From: CAIVVT01 sp963823095
GTDB lineage: Bacteria; Acidobacteriota; Terriglobia; Bryobacterales; Bryobacteraceae
NCBI GenBank assembly: GCA_963823095.1
Contig: CAWGKI010000006.1
Coordinates: 554,967 to 618,966, forward strand
Direction: 5' to 3'
Length of the DNA: 64,000 nucleotides
Position numbers and translations under genes: made by a program. Shown here in pieces: positions 1-8,443 of this stretch (the first letter of the stretch is position 1; the number at the start of each line of letters is the position of its first letter). The notes below the pieces were generated by a model, which ran no database searches, had not been told where the DNA came from, and worked only from the letters and a program-made list of their open reading frames with translations.

Positions 1-1401
1 CCCGTTGGAGAACAGAAACGTCAGCCATCGCACGCCCCAGATCGCAAACAAGACCCCTAATGCTCCGCCGAGCGACGCCAGCATCACACTCTCGGCAAGC
101 AATTGCCGCACGACGCGGAACCGTCCCGCTCCCAGGCTGAGCCGGACAGCCATCTCGCGGCGTCGCGCGGCGGCTCTTGCCAGCAGCAGGTTGGCGATGT
201 TCGCGCATGCGATCGCCAGGATCAATCCCACCATCGCCAGGAGCACGTACAGAGGCTTGGAATACTGGCGGCGCAAGCTGCCCAGACCGGCGGCGCCGGG
301 ATTCAGCTTCAGCGCGGGCAGGTTGGCGCGCTCACCGTCGGTACTCGCGGTGCTGGCAACAAATTGATGGAAACGAGGAGCAAGCACAGCCTGCGCCCGG
401 GACATGCTGACGCCGGGACGCAGGCGGCCCATCATTTCGATCCAGTAGAAGTTTCCGTCGGGATACATACGAGCCGCCTGGGAACCGTCCACGAGCAGAT
501 TCGTGTGCAACGGAAGGTAGAGGTCCGGCGCCTCCGCGGGATCGACTCCGAAGAATTCCGGCGGCGCCACGCCGATGACCGTGAAGGGCACATTATCGAC
601 GAGAACCGGTTGTCCGATCGCACTCGACGGTCCCCCAAAGCGCTGCTGGCTGGTCGCAAAGCTGACGACCGCGACCGCCGCTGCGCCTGGACGGTCGTCT
701 TCGGAGTCGATCAGACGTCCCGCGGCCGGCGACACTTCGAGGCCGCGAAAGTACTCGCCGTTGACGTACTCGGTGCTGGCGCTCGTAGCCTGCCCGCGGA
801 CGGCCAGGGTCCGGTGTAGTCCGTTGAAGTATCCAAACAGCGTGGAAAAGACGGGATTCTCCTCGCGCAGCGTCTCGAACGCGCGGTATGGGAACATGCC
901 GCTGTTCATGACGCCTTTATCGCCCGGCCACCCCATGCCCTGCAGCCCGTGCATGACGTGGACCCATTCCTTGTTGGCGTTCTGCGGCGGCCGGCTTTGC
1001 CAATTCAGGACCACCAGCGACTCGGGCTCGGCCACCGGCAGCGAGCGCAACAGAATCGACTCCATCAAGCTGTAGATCGCAGTATTGGCCCCGATGCCGA
1101 GCGCCAGCGACAAGACAGCCAGGGCGCTGAATGCCTTGTTGGCGGTCATGGTGCGACAGCCATAGCGGACATCCTGGCCAAGTTCCGACCAAAACCGTGT
1201 AATCCAAATCTCCCGCGATTCTTCCTGCTTCAGACCGACGTTGCCAAATCGCCGCCGCGCTTCAGCCTTGGCGCGCTCCGCCGTCATACCGTCTGCTTGT
1301 AGTTCCGCGGCCTTCTCCGCAAGGTGGAGTTCCATTTCCTCGCGAAGCGCCTCGCTGCGCCTGGCGCTCTCCATCCAATACCTCAGCCGTCGTATCAACA
1401 T
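1..1401 (-). CDS. ADOP-family ABC transporter permease (MacB/FtsX-like), 5' part only
   Basis: The frame opens at the ATG at 1401 and is still open at the window edge, so only the first 467 codons are visible. The start lies 5 bases after the PadR stop, which supports it. A charged prefix domain (about residues 1-75, many Arg/Glu) precedes a first membrane segment containing LSLALGIGANTAIY. A MacB-type periplasmic region with GVAPPEFFGVDP follows, and then a second membrane segment reading into CANIANLLLARAAARRREMA. This is the layout of acidobacterial duplicated orphan permeases. Such proteins are thought to export substrates or couple ATP hydrolysis to periplasmic work, but no ATPase gene is visible here and the substrate is unknown. 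It forms an operon with the PadR gene upstream, as is usual for this family. Confidence 0.9.
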   Translation of the reverse strand, partial: MLIRRLRYWMESARRSEALREEMELHLAEKAAELQADGMTAERAKAEARRRFGNVGLKQEESREIWITRFWSELGQDVRYGCRTMTANKAFSALAVLSLALGIGANTAIYSLMESILLRSLPVAEPESLVVLNWQSRPPQNANKEWVHVMHGLQGMGWPGDKGVMNSGMFPYRAFETLREENPVFSTLFGYFNGLHRTLAVRGQATSASTEYVNGEYFRGLEVSPAAGRLIDSEDDRPGAAAVAVVSFATSQQRFGGPSSAIGQPVLVDNVPFTVIGVAPPEFFGVDPAEAPDLYLPLHTNLLVDGSQAARMYPDGNFYWIEMMGRLRPGVSMSRAQAVLAPRFHQFVASTASTDGERANLPALKLNPGAAGLGSLRRQYSKPLYVLLAMVGLILAIACANIANLLLARAAARRREMAVRLSLGAGRFRVVRQLLAESVMLASLGGALGVLFAIWGVRWLTFLFSNG

Positions 1402-1406
1402 GTCAG

Positions 1407-1745
1407 TCACTCCGCTCCCAACACACGGGCGATCGCCAGCGTGAGTTTCGCGTACTTCCGGGTTTCAACCGCCAGCTGTTTGCGGCCAGCCGAAGTGATC
1501 TTGTAGATCCTCGCCCGCCGATTGTTCGACGTTACGCCCCAGACACCCTCGATCCAGCCGTTTAACTCCAGCCGCTGGAGAGCGGGATACAGCGAGCCCT
1601 CCTCGACGAGGAGCTCATTGTCGGACGATTGTTGAATGAACTGGACTATGCCGTATCCATGGAGGTCGCGCAGCGACAGCGTCCGCAGAATTAGCATGTC
1701 CAGTGAACCGGGCAAGGAGTCGTTCTTTTGCGCCTTGCGTCCCAT
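1407..1745 (-). CDS. PadR-family transcriptional regulator
   Basis: This 112-residue protein has the PadR winged-helix pattern: an N-terminal LPGSLDMLILRTLSL, then HGYGI, then the conserved EEGSLYPALQRLELNGWIEG, and a wing with RRARIYKIT. The length is normal for the short PadR subfamily found next to ADOP permeases. It is the first gene of a two-gene operon; the permease ATG follows 5 bases after its stop, so the two are probably cotranscribed and the regulator probably represses the operon. The ligand is not predictable. Confidence 0.93.
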   Translation of the reverse strand: MGRKAQKNDSLPGSLDMLILRTLSLRDLHGYGIVQFIQQSSDNELLVEEGSLYPALQRLELNGWIEGVWGVTSNNRRARIYKITSAGRKQLAVETRKYAKLTLAIARVLGAE

Positions 1746-1946
1746 ACCAAGAATTCTCAGCTTACGGCGACGAGATTACGCGAGTCAAGTTCAGATTGGC
1801 GAGCTCGGATTGGCGATCCTTCGCGCGGCGAGACGATTTCGGGGTGCTCCGCCCGCCGGATGCGAACGGCGCGCGTTGCCCCTGTCCACCAACAGGCTAC
1901 GTCCGATCTCAACTGGCGTAATGGTTCGGTTACCGAGGTAGATGAC

Positions 1947-1961
1947 TTGACACGGGGTCAA
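1947..1961 (-). promoter_or_regulatory. Possible promoter/operator of the PadR-permease operon
   Basis: About 200 bases upstream of the PadR start there is a perfect 5-bp inverted repeat, TTGAC-N5-GTCAA. Read on the minus strand, its left arm gives a TTGACC box. A weak TACCTC box follows 15 bases downstream, and after it comes CGGTAACCGAACC. The position and symmetry fit an autoregulated PadR promoter, but the -10 match is poor and the spacing short. The 200 bases between here and the PadR gene hold no gene I can support. Confidence 0.25.
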
Positions 1962-2041
1962 AGCGCTTGTGGGAGTGGTCGGCAAGCCGGAGGTGATTCA
2001 GTTGGACGAGAAGTCGCTAACACGCTCACTAGTCGGCGCCA

Positions 2042-2990
2042 TGGCTCGATGCCGATTCGGCAGTTCACCGCGTCTCGAATCCTCTGACTGCAGCACATAC
2101 CGATCAGTCTTCTGCACGGACCCATGCCCGAGCAGGAATTGAATGTGCTCCAACTCCCCACCTGCCGAATGACCCAGCTTGGCACTCGAGCGCCTCAGAT
2201 CATGCGGAGCAGGGCCAGCAAGACCAGTTTGAGCGGCCTACTGTTTCACCGAATACCAGACTATGCCTCGTTCACGCCGTCATCCCAACACTTTCCAGCC
2301 CGGCAAACGCAGCGAAATACATTTCCGCCTGCAATCCCAGCCGCTCGAACCCACGCATCCAGGGTTGATTTCACCCAGTCCGGCTTCGGCACGGTTCGGA
2401 TGTGCCTGCCATTGCCGACCAGATCGACAATGGCCCTATGTTCCTCCCGCTGCTGTAGGTGGGCGAATGTCGGATCGGCCAGCTCGCGCCTGCTTAGACC
2501 GCAGCCAAGCAAGGTCGCGAGCACCGCACGGTTCCTTTTGCCCATTAACGTGCTGGCGTCCGGTGCCTGCCAAAAGACGGCGGGCCTCCTCCGCCGTGAT
2601 CCAGTTTCCAAGCCTCACGCCCAATTTTTTCACGCCCTTCGCCCGCCGAATGCCAGCGGTCAGTTCAGGGCTGAGCAAACCCGCGTCTGCAGCCTCATAG
2701 GCTAAGCGTTCCACCGCAGCCAGTCGACCATTGATCGTTCCAGGCGCCAGTCCACGCTTCTCAAGGGCAATTCGGAAACGGGTTACAACAATCTTGTTGA
2801 ACGACAGCCGAGGATCGGAGCAGTATCACTGGATGAGTTCGTCGATGGCATGGCGGTACGCGCGCTTGGATTCGGGTGATCGTAGGCTGTCGAGTACCGC
2901 CGTTCCGCTGTGATCCAAATCCGGAAGACCGAGGTTTGTTTTCGACCATTTTCCACTGCTGGCCGATTTCCTGCTAGGGCGTTTGCTCAT
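2042..2990 (-). pseudogene. Degenerate tyrosine recombinase (phage-type integrase)
   Basis: A minus-strand integrase can be read only by changing frame. The N-terminal core-binding part (from MSKRPSRKSASS at 2990) meets an in-frame TGA at 2826-2828 and then continues through the same frame to LGNWITAEEARRLLAGTG. The middle (GKRNRAVLATLLGCGLSRRE) lies in another frame and ends at 2261. The C-terminal box is back in the first frame after an in-frame TAG at 2238-2240 and reads HDLRRSSAKLGHSAGGELEH, then LLGHGSVQKTDRYV. The last residues, to RIGIEP, need a further shift. The HxLR and LGH motifs are clear, but two internal stops and three frame changes make this a dead gene. It is probably the remnant of an integrated element or integrase-bearing cassette beside the ADOP operon. 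Confidence 0.8.
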
Positions 2991-3101
2991 TGGTGCAGCC
3001 GCCCCCAACGCGGCTGGGCGCAGAGCCTACCCCCCTCGCGCGCCGACGCGTCGGGCGTTATGCGTAGACCCGGCTGAGGCCACGCCACTTCCGGCGGTTG
3101 A

Positions 3102-3695
3102 CTACGTGGTGCGCGCCTTCGACCGGTTTCCCGTCGTTGGGATTTCTACAATCACGGCGTGATCGAATAGTGCGGTTTCGTCTGGTGACGGCGATTGGAA
3201 TACGTCCGCCCAGTCGAGGAGCTGCTCCCGTGAGATCGGTGGATTCTCCATACGTCGGCGTTGGATCCGGTCGAGAAGGACATCAACCGAAGCGGAGATA
3301 TAGTACAACTCGACAGCAGCCCCAAGCTCGCGCGCCCGCAGCCGCAAGGCGTCGCGCTCCGACCTTCCCCAAGTGCCCCATTCGATGATTACAGTCTGGC
3401 GATGGGTGAGCAATTGCTGGGCGAATTCCCACTGCAGGTTCTCGATCTTCTGGCGCCTGGCTTCATCCCAAAGGTCGAGGGAAAGTGCATCCATCCATTC
3501 ATCGGGACAAAAACGAACTGCCGGGAACTTGGCTTCAAGCTGCTTGGCATACGTCGTCTTGCCCGAACCCGGCAAGCCGCATACGATGATTAGTCTGCCG
3601 CTAGAGCTCTCCATAAACTCGATTGCCGCCGGCCCTCGCCGAACCTTACCTACGACACGCAGGGTCACCACCGCCTCTTCAGCGGCGATTTTCAT
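3102..3695 (-). CDS. P-loop kinase-like ATPase (zeta-toxin/AAA_33 type)
   Basis: A Walker A motif, GLPGSGKTTYA, lies at residues 40-50 and is preceded by the strand RLIIVC. A later conserved region contains CPDEWMD, and a helical segment ends in DRIQRRRMENPP. This resembles small AAA_33/zeta-toxin-like nucleoside or sugar kinases of about 160-200 residues; the phosphate acceptor is unknown. The ATG at 3695 overlaps the stop of the LTXXQ gene as ATGA, suggesting translational coupling. Without that overlap I would prefer the internal Met at 3614, because homologous proteins tend to start shortly before the P-loop. Confidence 0.7.
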   Translation of the reverse strand: MKIAAEEAVVTLRVVGKVRRGPAAIEFMESSSGRLIIVCGLPGSGKTTYAKQLEAKFPAVRFCPDEWMDALSLDLWDEARRQKIENLQWEFAQQLLTHRQTVIIEWGTWGRSERDALRLRARELGAAVELYYISASVDVLLDRIQRRRMENPPISREQLLDWADVFQSPSPDETALFDHAVIVEIPTTGNRSKARTT

Positions 3696-4117
3696 CGCTG
3701 CGGCGGTGGCGTGGCCCCGCTCAGGCCGCCGTGCATCTCAGGGTGCGGCCCCGCGAGGTATTGATCGAGCTTCCTCTTCTGGTCGTCGTTGAGCGACGCA
3801 CGCATTCTCTTGTCAGCCTGTATGCGTAGCGGCCTGACCTTAGCCAAGCGCTCTTCGCGCGTTAAACGTTCGTCCCGCAAGAGTTTTTCCGTGGCGTCAT
3901 CCAGTTTCTTCAGAATGGTTCTCACCTTCGCCCGCTGAGTGGCAGTCAGATCAATCTTTTCAGTGAGCGCCTTCAGTTGCTCTTCGACAGTCGGCATGCC
4001 GCCGCCCTCCGCGCCACCCCGGGAAGAAGTGCCAGGCGTGGTAGCGGTTTGCTGCGCGAGCACGGCAAGCGCGAAAATCAACAACGTCGCGATCGCAAGT
4101 GAACGAATCCGATTCAT
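3692..4117 (-). CDS. Exported LTXXQ/Spy-like protein
   Basis: This 141-residue protein starts at 4117 behind a good AAGGAG ribosome site. Residues 1-21 are a signal peptide (MNRIRSLAIATLLIFALAVL, then AQQ). The mature part is a charged helical hairpin with two repeats of LTATQRAKVRTILKKL type, as in periplasmic Spy/CpxP-like or heavy-metal-resistance LTXXQ proteins, followed by a Gly/Pro-rich tail. A role as an ATP-independent periplasmic chaperone or stress sensor is inferred from the fold only. The gene is divergent from a TetR regulator, which may control it, and its stop overlaps the downstream kinase start. Confidence 0.75.
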   Translation of the reverse strand: MNRIRSLAIATLLIFALAVLAQQTATTPGTSSRGGAEGGGMPTVEEQLKALTEKIDLTATQRAKVRTILKKLDDATEKLLRDERLTREERLAKVRPLRIQADKRMRASLNDDQKRKLDQYLAGPHPEMHGGLSGATPPPQR

Positions 4118-4219
4118 CGCGTTCTCCTTGGCCCTATGATTAGCAAAGTAGCGGTCGAATCCTGCCGAGTCGAGCACTATCGATGAAGACGACGGAGTTG
4201 CTGAACAAAGAGGCGGGCG

Positions 4220-4843
4220 ATGTCCAATAATGACCGCGCCACCTCGCCGATAAAGCCTGTCGAGCAGAAGAAACCCGCGAGCGGGCGGCGGAAGCCAGAT
4301 CGGCGCATCGAGCGTACACGCAACCGGCTGGGCAACGCACTGATCGCGTTGATTCAGGAAAAGCCGATCGACGAGGTGACGGTGCGGGAGGTGCTGGACC
4401 GCGCCGGCGTGGGCCGCTCCACGTTCTATGTCCACTACCGCGATACGGATGACCTGTTCCTGAGCGAGCTGGAGCAGGGACTGGAGATGTGGACTACGAC
4501 GCTCAGCCGGCAGCAAGAGATATCGAATCGAGTCGCGCCCGTGGCGGAGTTCTTTGCGCACGTCGCCTCGGCGAAGAGGCTCTATCGTGCCCTGGTCGAC
4601 TCTGGCCGGATCGAAGCATTCTTCGAGCTTGCGCAAGGCTACTTCGCGCGCGGGATCGAACAACGTATCAAGCAATCGACAGACCTCCGCAACCAGCATC
4701 AACGCGAATTGACCGCCTGTTCCAATGCGTTCGCGGGCGGCCTGCTGTCGCTCCTGCGCTGGTGGCTTGATCGCGGCGCGAAAGAATCCCCGCGTGCCAT
4801 GGACGAGCTTTTCCACCGCATGGTCTGGAGGGGACTCCAATAG
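4220..4843 (+). CDS. TetR/AcrR-family transcriptional regulator
   Basis: This protein has 207 residues. A basic N-terminal tail precedes a TetR DNA-binding domain at about residues 30-80, with ALIALIQEKPIDEVTVREVL and DRAGVGRSTFYVHYRDTDDL. The latter carries the typical T/S-FY-Y-F recognition helix. The C-terminal helical domain (residues 85-207) resembles the TetR_C_7/C_33 type and would bind an unknown ligand. It is transcribed away from the LTXXQ/kinase pair with about 100 bases between the starts, so regulation of that pair or of itself is plausible. Confidence 0.92.
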   Translation: MSNNDRATSPIKPVEQKKPASGRRKPDRRIERTRNRLGNALIALIQEKPIDEVTVREVLDRAGVGRSTFYVHYRDTDDLFLSELEQGLEMWTTTLSRQQEISNRVAPVAEFFAHVASAKRLYRALVDSGRIEAFFELAQGYFARGIEQRIKQSTDLRNQHQRELTACSNAFAGGLLSLLRWWLDRGAKESPRAMDELFHRMVWRGLQ

Positions 4844-5205
4844 CAGCGCCCAAGCTGACGCACATCCCCGCCTACCGTCTCCCTAGAGTCGGAGTGAAGG
4901 GGGCGTCCTCCGTGGGATCCGCAGCGTTTTACGAATCCATGTTAACGGGTTGTCGCCTTATACGGACTTGTGCTTGGCGGTCCAGATACGGCGTTCTGTG
5001 AGATTGCTCCCCCCTAGCGTCCGCTTATCGCGCCTGGACGGGTACGGTCCTCTCTGAAGTTGACCGGCGCCCGAACTCGCATTCTGGAAAGCCTCGTCCA
5101 CTTATAAGTGCCCGCACAAATGGTGATATGCTCTGCGCAGGCGCCCGTGCGCGCACCCGCTTCAATGCGCTCCTCTATCGTTTCGATTCATCAAGGAACA
5201 CTCAG
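4844..5205 (+). other. Gene-free stretch upstream of the S46 peptidase
   Basis: No coding pattern is convincing here. The only promoter-like sequence I can point to is TTGACC at 5060-5065, about 17 bases before a poor -10 hexamer. A good ribosome site (AAGGA, 5193-5197) belongs to the next gene. Confidence 0.3.
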
Positions 5206-7563
5206 TTGAAATACCCAAGACCACTTGTCCTGCTCATGGGCACCACTCTGCTCGCCGCCTGGCTGTACGCCGACGAAGGCATGTGGATGCCTCAACAGAT
5301 TCCCCAGTTGGCCGCCAGGCTGCAAGCCTTAGGATTCAAGGGCGATCCCAAGCAGTTCGCCGACCTGACCGGACAGCCCATGGGAGCCATCGTCTCGCTG
5401 GGAGGCTGCACCGCGTCGTTCGTCTCACCGGACGGGCTGATCGTCACCAACCATCACTGCGCGACGGGCGGATTGCAGTTCAACTCCACGCCCAAACGCA
5501 ACCTGCTGAAGGATGGCTACCTGGCGAAGACCCGCGACGAAGAGTTGCCCAATGGTCCGGGGTCCCGCGTCTTTGTCACGACCTCGGTGGTCGAAGTGAC
5601 CTCTTCCATCACGGGCAACATCGACCCGAATGCGACGAACCGGGAGCGCTACGACACGATCGACAAGCGGGTGAAAGAACGCATCGCCGCGTGCGAGAAG
5701 AGCGGACAACGCTGCAACGTGGCGTCGTTCTTCGATGGGCTCAAGTACTTCGAGATCGCGCAGATGGAGATCAAGGACGTGCGCCTGGTGTACGCGCCGG
5801 CCGAAGGCATCGGCGTGTTCGGCGGCGAGACCGACAACTGGCGTTGGCCACGGCACACGGGCGACTGGAGTTTCCTGCGCGCCTATGTGGGCAAGGATGG
5901 CCAACCCGCTGCGTTCGCTAAGGACAACGTCCCATTTAAGCCGAAACACTGGTTGAAGGTTTCGACGGAAGGGATCAAGCCGGGCTCCCTGGTTTTCGTG
6001 GCCGGCTACCCGGGGCGCACGCAGCGCCATCAGACTTACTCGGAAGTGAAGGAAACAACCGACTGGAGGTTCCCCCGCGCTATCCGCCTTGCCCAGGAAC
6101 AGTTGGCTATCCTCGACCGGCTCTCCAAACAGGACGGGGCCATCGCGATCAAGATCGCGGGACGGGTGCAAGGGCTGAATAACAACCTGACCAATCAGAA
6201 GGGCATGCTCGAGGGGTTGGTCAAAGGCGGCGGTCTCGCCAAGAAACAGGCGCAGGAAAAGGAACTTGAGACCTGGATCGCCGCCGATCCGGCTCGCCAG
6301 AAGAAGTACGGCGACGTCCTTCCCGCGATGCGCTCGCTCCAGGCTGAAGGCGAGAAGACCCGCGAACAGACCGCCGCACTAGGCAATCTGTCGATGGCGT
6401 CCAGCTACCTAGGCGCGGCCGGAACGATCTACCGCCTCTCATTGGAACGTCCCAAGGCGGATATCGACCGTGATGCGGCATTCCAACAGCGCAACTGGGC
6501 CAGGCTTCGCGACGGCCAGGACCGTACCCAGCGCACCATGGATGTTACCGTCGACCGCGAACTACTGCGCTGGGCCCTGGGCCTTGCGGCGGCGCTCCCG
6601 CCCGAACAGCGGATCGCCGCGGTAGACGAGGCGGCTGGCTTGCGGCCCGGAATGCCCCAGGCGGACGCCGGCAAAGCGATTGATGCGTATCTCCAGACGC
6701 TATTGACAGGCACCAAACTCGGCAATAAGGAATTCCGGCTGAGCTTGCTTGAGAAGAGCACGGCGGACATATTGGCGACGAAGGACTCTTTCATCCTGCT
6801 CGCCGCCGCGCTGGAACCGCTCTCGACGGCGAACCGCGAGGCTGCCAAGAACCGCTCCGGCGCGCTTGCTCGCCTTGGCCCGCGCTACATGGAAGCGATG
6901 CTCGCGAAAGCCGGCGGCCTGGTCCCTCCGGACGCCAACAGCACGTTGCGTGTAACCTTCGGCCAGGTGAAAGGCGTGGACGCGAAGGACGGCCTGTACT
7001 ACAAGCCGCAGACGACACTGGCGGGCATTGTCCAGAAGCACACCGGCGAGGGCGACTTCGACGCACCGGAGTTCCAACTGGCCGCCATCCAAGCGCTGCG
7101 GTCCGGCAAGAAGACGCCCTACCTCGACCAGGCCTTGGGAGACGTTCCGGTCAACTTCCTCTCGACCGTGGATACAACCGGAGGGAATTCCGGTTCCCCA
7201 ACTCTCAACGCGAAGGGCGAACTCGTCGGCCTCCTGTTCGACGGCACCTACGAGTCGGTCGCATCCAACTACCTGTTCGACCCGATCACGACCCGCTCGA
7301 TTCACGTCGAAAGCCGTTACATGCTGTGGAACATGATGGACGTGGACGGCGCCTCGAACCTGCTCGCGGAGATGTCGCTCGTGCCTGGGACGGCAACTGC
7401 TGCGAAGGCTGCACCCAAGTCGCGCCCAAGTCTGCGCCCAAGTTGGCGGCCAAGACGACCGATAAGTAGATCCGCCCCGAGCCTCTTTATACCAGGGCGG
7501 CGCGGTCCGGCAGTCAATGACTGCGGACCGCGCTGCCTTTCGATGAACGCGAGGCGCGCCTGA
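5206..7563 (+). CDS. S46-family dipeptidyl peptidase (DPP7/DPP11-like), C-terminus altered by a frameshift
   Basis: I place the start at the TTG at 5206 because AAGGA lies 8 bases upstream and a signal peptide follows (KYPRPLVLLMGTTLLAAWLY, cleaved near ADEG). The S46 markers are present: the NHHC histidines at residues 83-84, the DNWRWPRHTGDWSF region with the catalytic Asp, and the nucleophile Ser662 in GGNSGSPTLNAKGELVGLLF. The family removes dipeptides from the N-termini of oligopeptides in the periplasm. The last about 45 residues look wrong. A one-base deletion in a 12-bp tandem repeat near 7420 appears to shift the frame; restoring it gives a Lys/Ala/Pro-rich tail that stops at 7467-7469, before a hairpin the present frame reads through. 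Confidence 0.93.
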   Translation: MKYPRPLVLLMGTTLLAAWLYADEGMWMPQQIPQLAARLQALGFKGDPKQFADLTGQPMGAIVSLGGCTASFVSPDGLIVTNHHCATGGLQFNSTPKRNLLKDGYLAKTRDEELPNGPGSRVFVTTSVVEVTSSITGNIDPNATNRERYDTIDKRVKERIAACEKSGQRCNVASFFDGLKYFEIAQMEIKDVRLVYAPAEGIGVFGGETDNWRWPRHTGDWSFLRAYVGKDGQPAAFAKDNVPFKPKHWLKVSTEGIKPGSLVFVAGYPGRTQRHQTYSEVKETTDWRFPRAIRLAQEQLAILDRLSKQDGAIAIKIAGRVQGLNNNLTNQKGMLEGLVKGGGLAKKQAQEKELETWIAADPARQKKYGDVLPAMRSLQAEGEKTREQTAALGNLSMASSYLGAAGTIYRLSLERPKADIDRDAAFQQRNWARLRDGQDRTQRTMDVTVDRELLRWALGLAAALPPEQRIAAVDEAAGLRPGMPQADAGKAIDAYLQTLLTGTKLGNKEFRLSLLEKSTADILATKDSFILLAAALEPLSTANREAAKNRSGALARLGPRYMEAMLAKAGGLVPPDANSTLRVTFGQVKGVDAKDGLYYKPQTTLAGIVQKHTGEGDFDAPEFQLAAIQALRSGKKTPYLDQALGDVPVNFLSTVDTTGGNSGSPTLNAKGELVGLLFDGTYESVASNYLFDPITTRSIHVESRYMLWNMMDVDGASNLLAEMSLVPGTATAAKAAPKSRPSLRPSWRPRRPISRSAPSLFIPGRRGPAVNDCGPRCLSMNARRA
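7500..7533 (+). terminator. Strong GC hairpin after the S46 gene
   Basis: The arms GCGCGGTCCGGCAGTC and GACTGCGGACCGCGC pair over about 15 bp with one bulged base and an AAT loop. There is no clear T-tract. It lies just after the restored S46 stop (7469) and between convergent genes, so it is likely a terminator, possibly bidirectional. Confidence 0.6.
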
Positions 7564-7600
7564 GTGATCTTCGCACAGCCTCGCGCTACTGCGCGCGCGT

Positions 7601-8230
7601 TCAGCCTTCCATGACGTATCGCAGGCTGCAAGACTCATCGCCCTGCATCAGCGTCCTGGTGCGGATCAGCTTCAACTTCGGATTGAGTCCTCGGGCGACG
7701 GCATAGTCCGGATAGCAGATCATCGCGTACCCGATATCCGCAGCGTCTTCATCGCGGAATGCCTTCGCCCACAGGCACTTTTTCACGTGGTATTCAAAGG
7801 CTTCCGGCGTCTGCTCGACAACCTCCGCTTGCAGCGCATGCTGCATGAGAGGAGGCATGTTTTTCATGTTGGCTGCCATGCTCGTCAGGTCGCGGACTAC
7901 CGGCTGCCGTCCCGCGGTCTTCTTCCGTACGACCTCGTCGCCCGCCTCACGCAGCATCTCGACGAACTTCTCTTGCCCGACCCTCTCGGAGAGGGCCTTC
8001 AGAAGAGGAATCAGATCCTTCTGGTAAGCGAAACGGAACGTTTGTTCCCAGGTCAGATCGGTTTTCTCATTCCACGTGTGGGACGCGGAGGGCTGCTCGC
8101 CCTCTTGGGTGCAAGCTGCCGCCCGCGCACAGGCCATACATCCTGCGCCCATCGCCGGCAAAATTGAAAAGAGTCCCCGCCGGCTGATCGCATCCGGCCG
8201 ATTCTCTGATTGGATACCCAGCAACTTCAT
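7601..8230 (-). CDS. Exported L-2-amino-thiazoline-4-carboxylic acid hydrolase-like protein
   Basis: This 209-residue protein starts at 8230 behind AGGAGG. An N-terminal twin-arginine motif (SRRGLFS) precedes a short hydrophobic stretch and several cysteines (MACARAAAC), so export through Tat or lipidation is possible. The C-terminal half has the ATC-hydrolase-family pattern: KKCLWAKAFRDEDAADIGYA, then MICYPDYAVARGLNPKL, then the closing MQGDESCSLRYV. Family members hydrolyse a thiazoline precursor of cysteine, but many homologues are uncharacterised, so the substrate here is inference. The gene converges on the S46 peptidase and has no obvious operon partner. Confidence 0.72.
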   Translation of the reverse strand: MKLLGIQSENRPDAISRRGLFSILPAMGAGCMACARAAACTQEGEQPSASHTWNEKTDLTWEQTFRFAYQKDLIPLLKALSERVGQEKFVEMLREAGDEVVRKKTAGRQPVVRDLTSMAANMKNMPPLMQHALQAEVVEQTPEAFEYHVKKCLWAKAFRDEDAADIGYAMICYPDYAVARGLNPKLKLIRTRTLMQGDESCSLRYVMEG

Positions 8231-8443
8231 ACCAGGCGGCCTCCTACGCCTAAGCGGACACTGGATTAAGCGGCACTGCGCTGCCCCCCAATTTGCGGCC
8301 GCGCAGGGGTCCGCGCATCAGTAGACACCGGCGATTCTTAAGGAGTTCCAGCGCCACTAGGGAGCGGTGATGATTCCCGGCGTCGAGAAGCCCATGGACT
8401 TGAGCGAAGCTGCGTTCGCGGTCAGAACGGACCAATGCCGCGA

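Noticed and set aside
103..819. Long plus-strand frame opposite the ADOP permease
   Set aside because: The minus-strand frame encodes clear MacB-like motifs; the plus frame is Arg/His-rich complement.
3035..3070. Possible integron attC-like sequence (GCGTTATGC with a nearby GCCGACGCGTCGG palindrome)
   Set aside because: Only one core-like site, no paired inverse core at the right distance, and the nearby recombinase remnant is phage-type.
4118..4840. N-terminal 240 codons of the 382-codon frame that ends with the LTXXQ protein
   Set aside because: It is antisense to the TetR gene. The real start is at 4117, with AAGGAG and a signal peptide.
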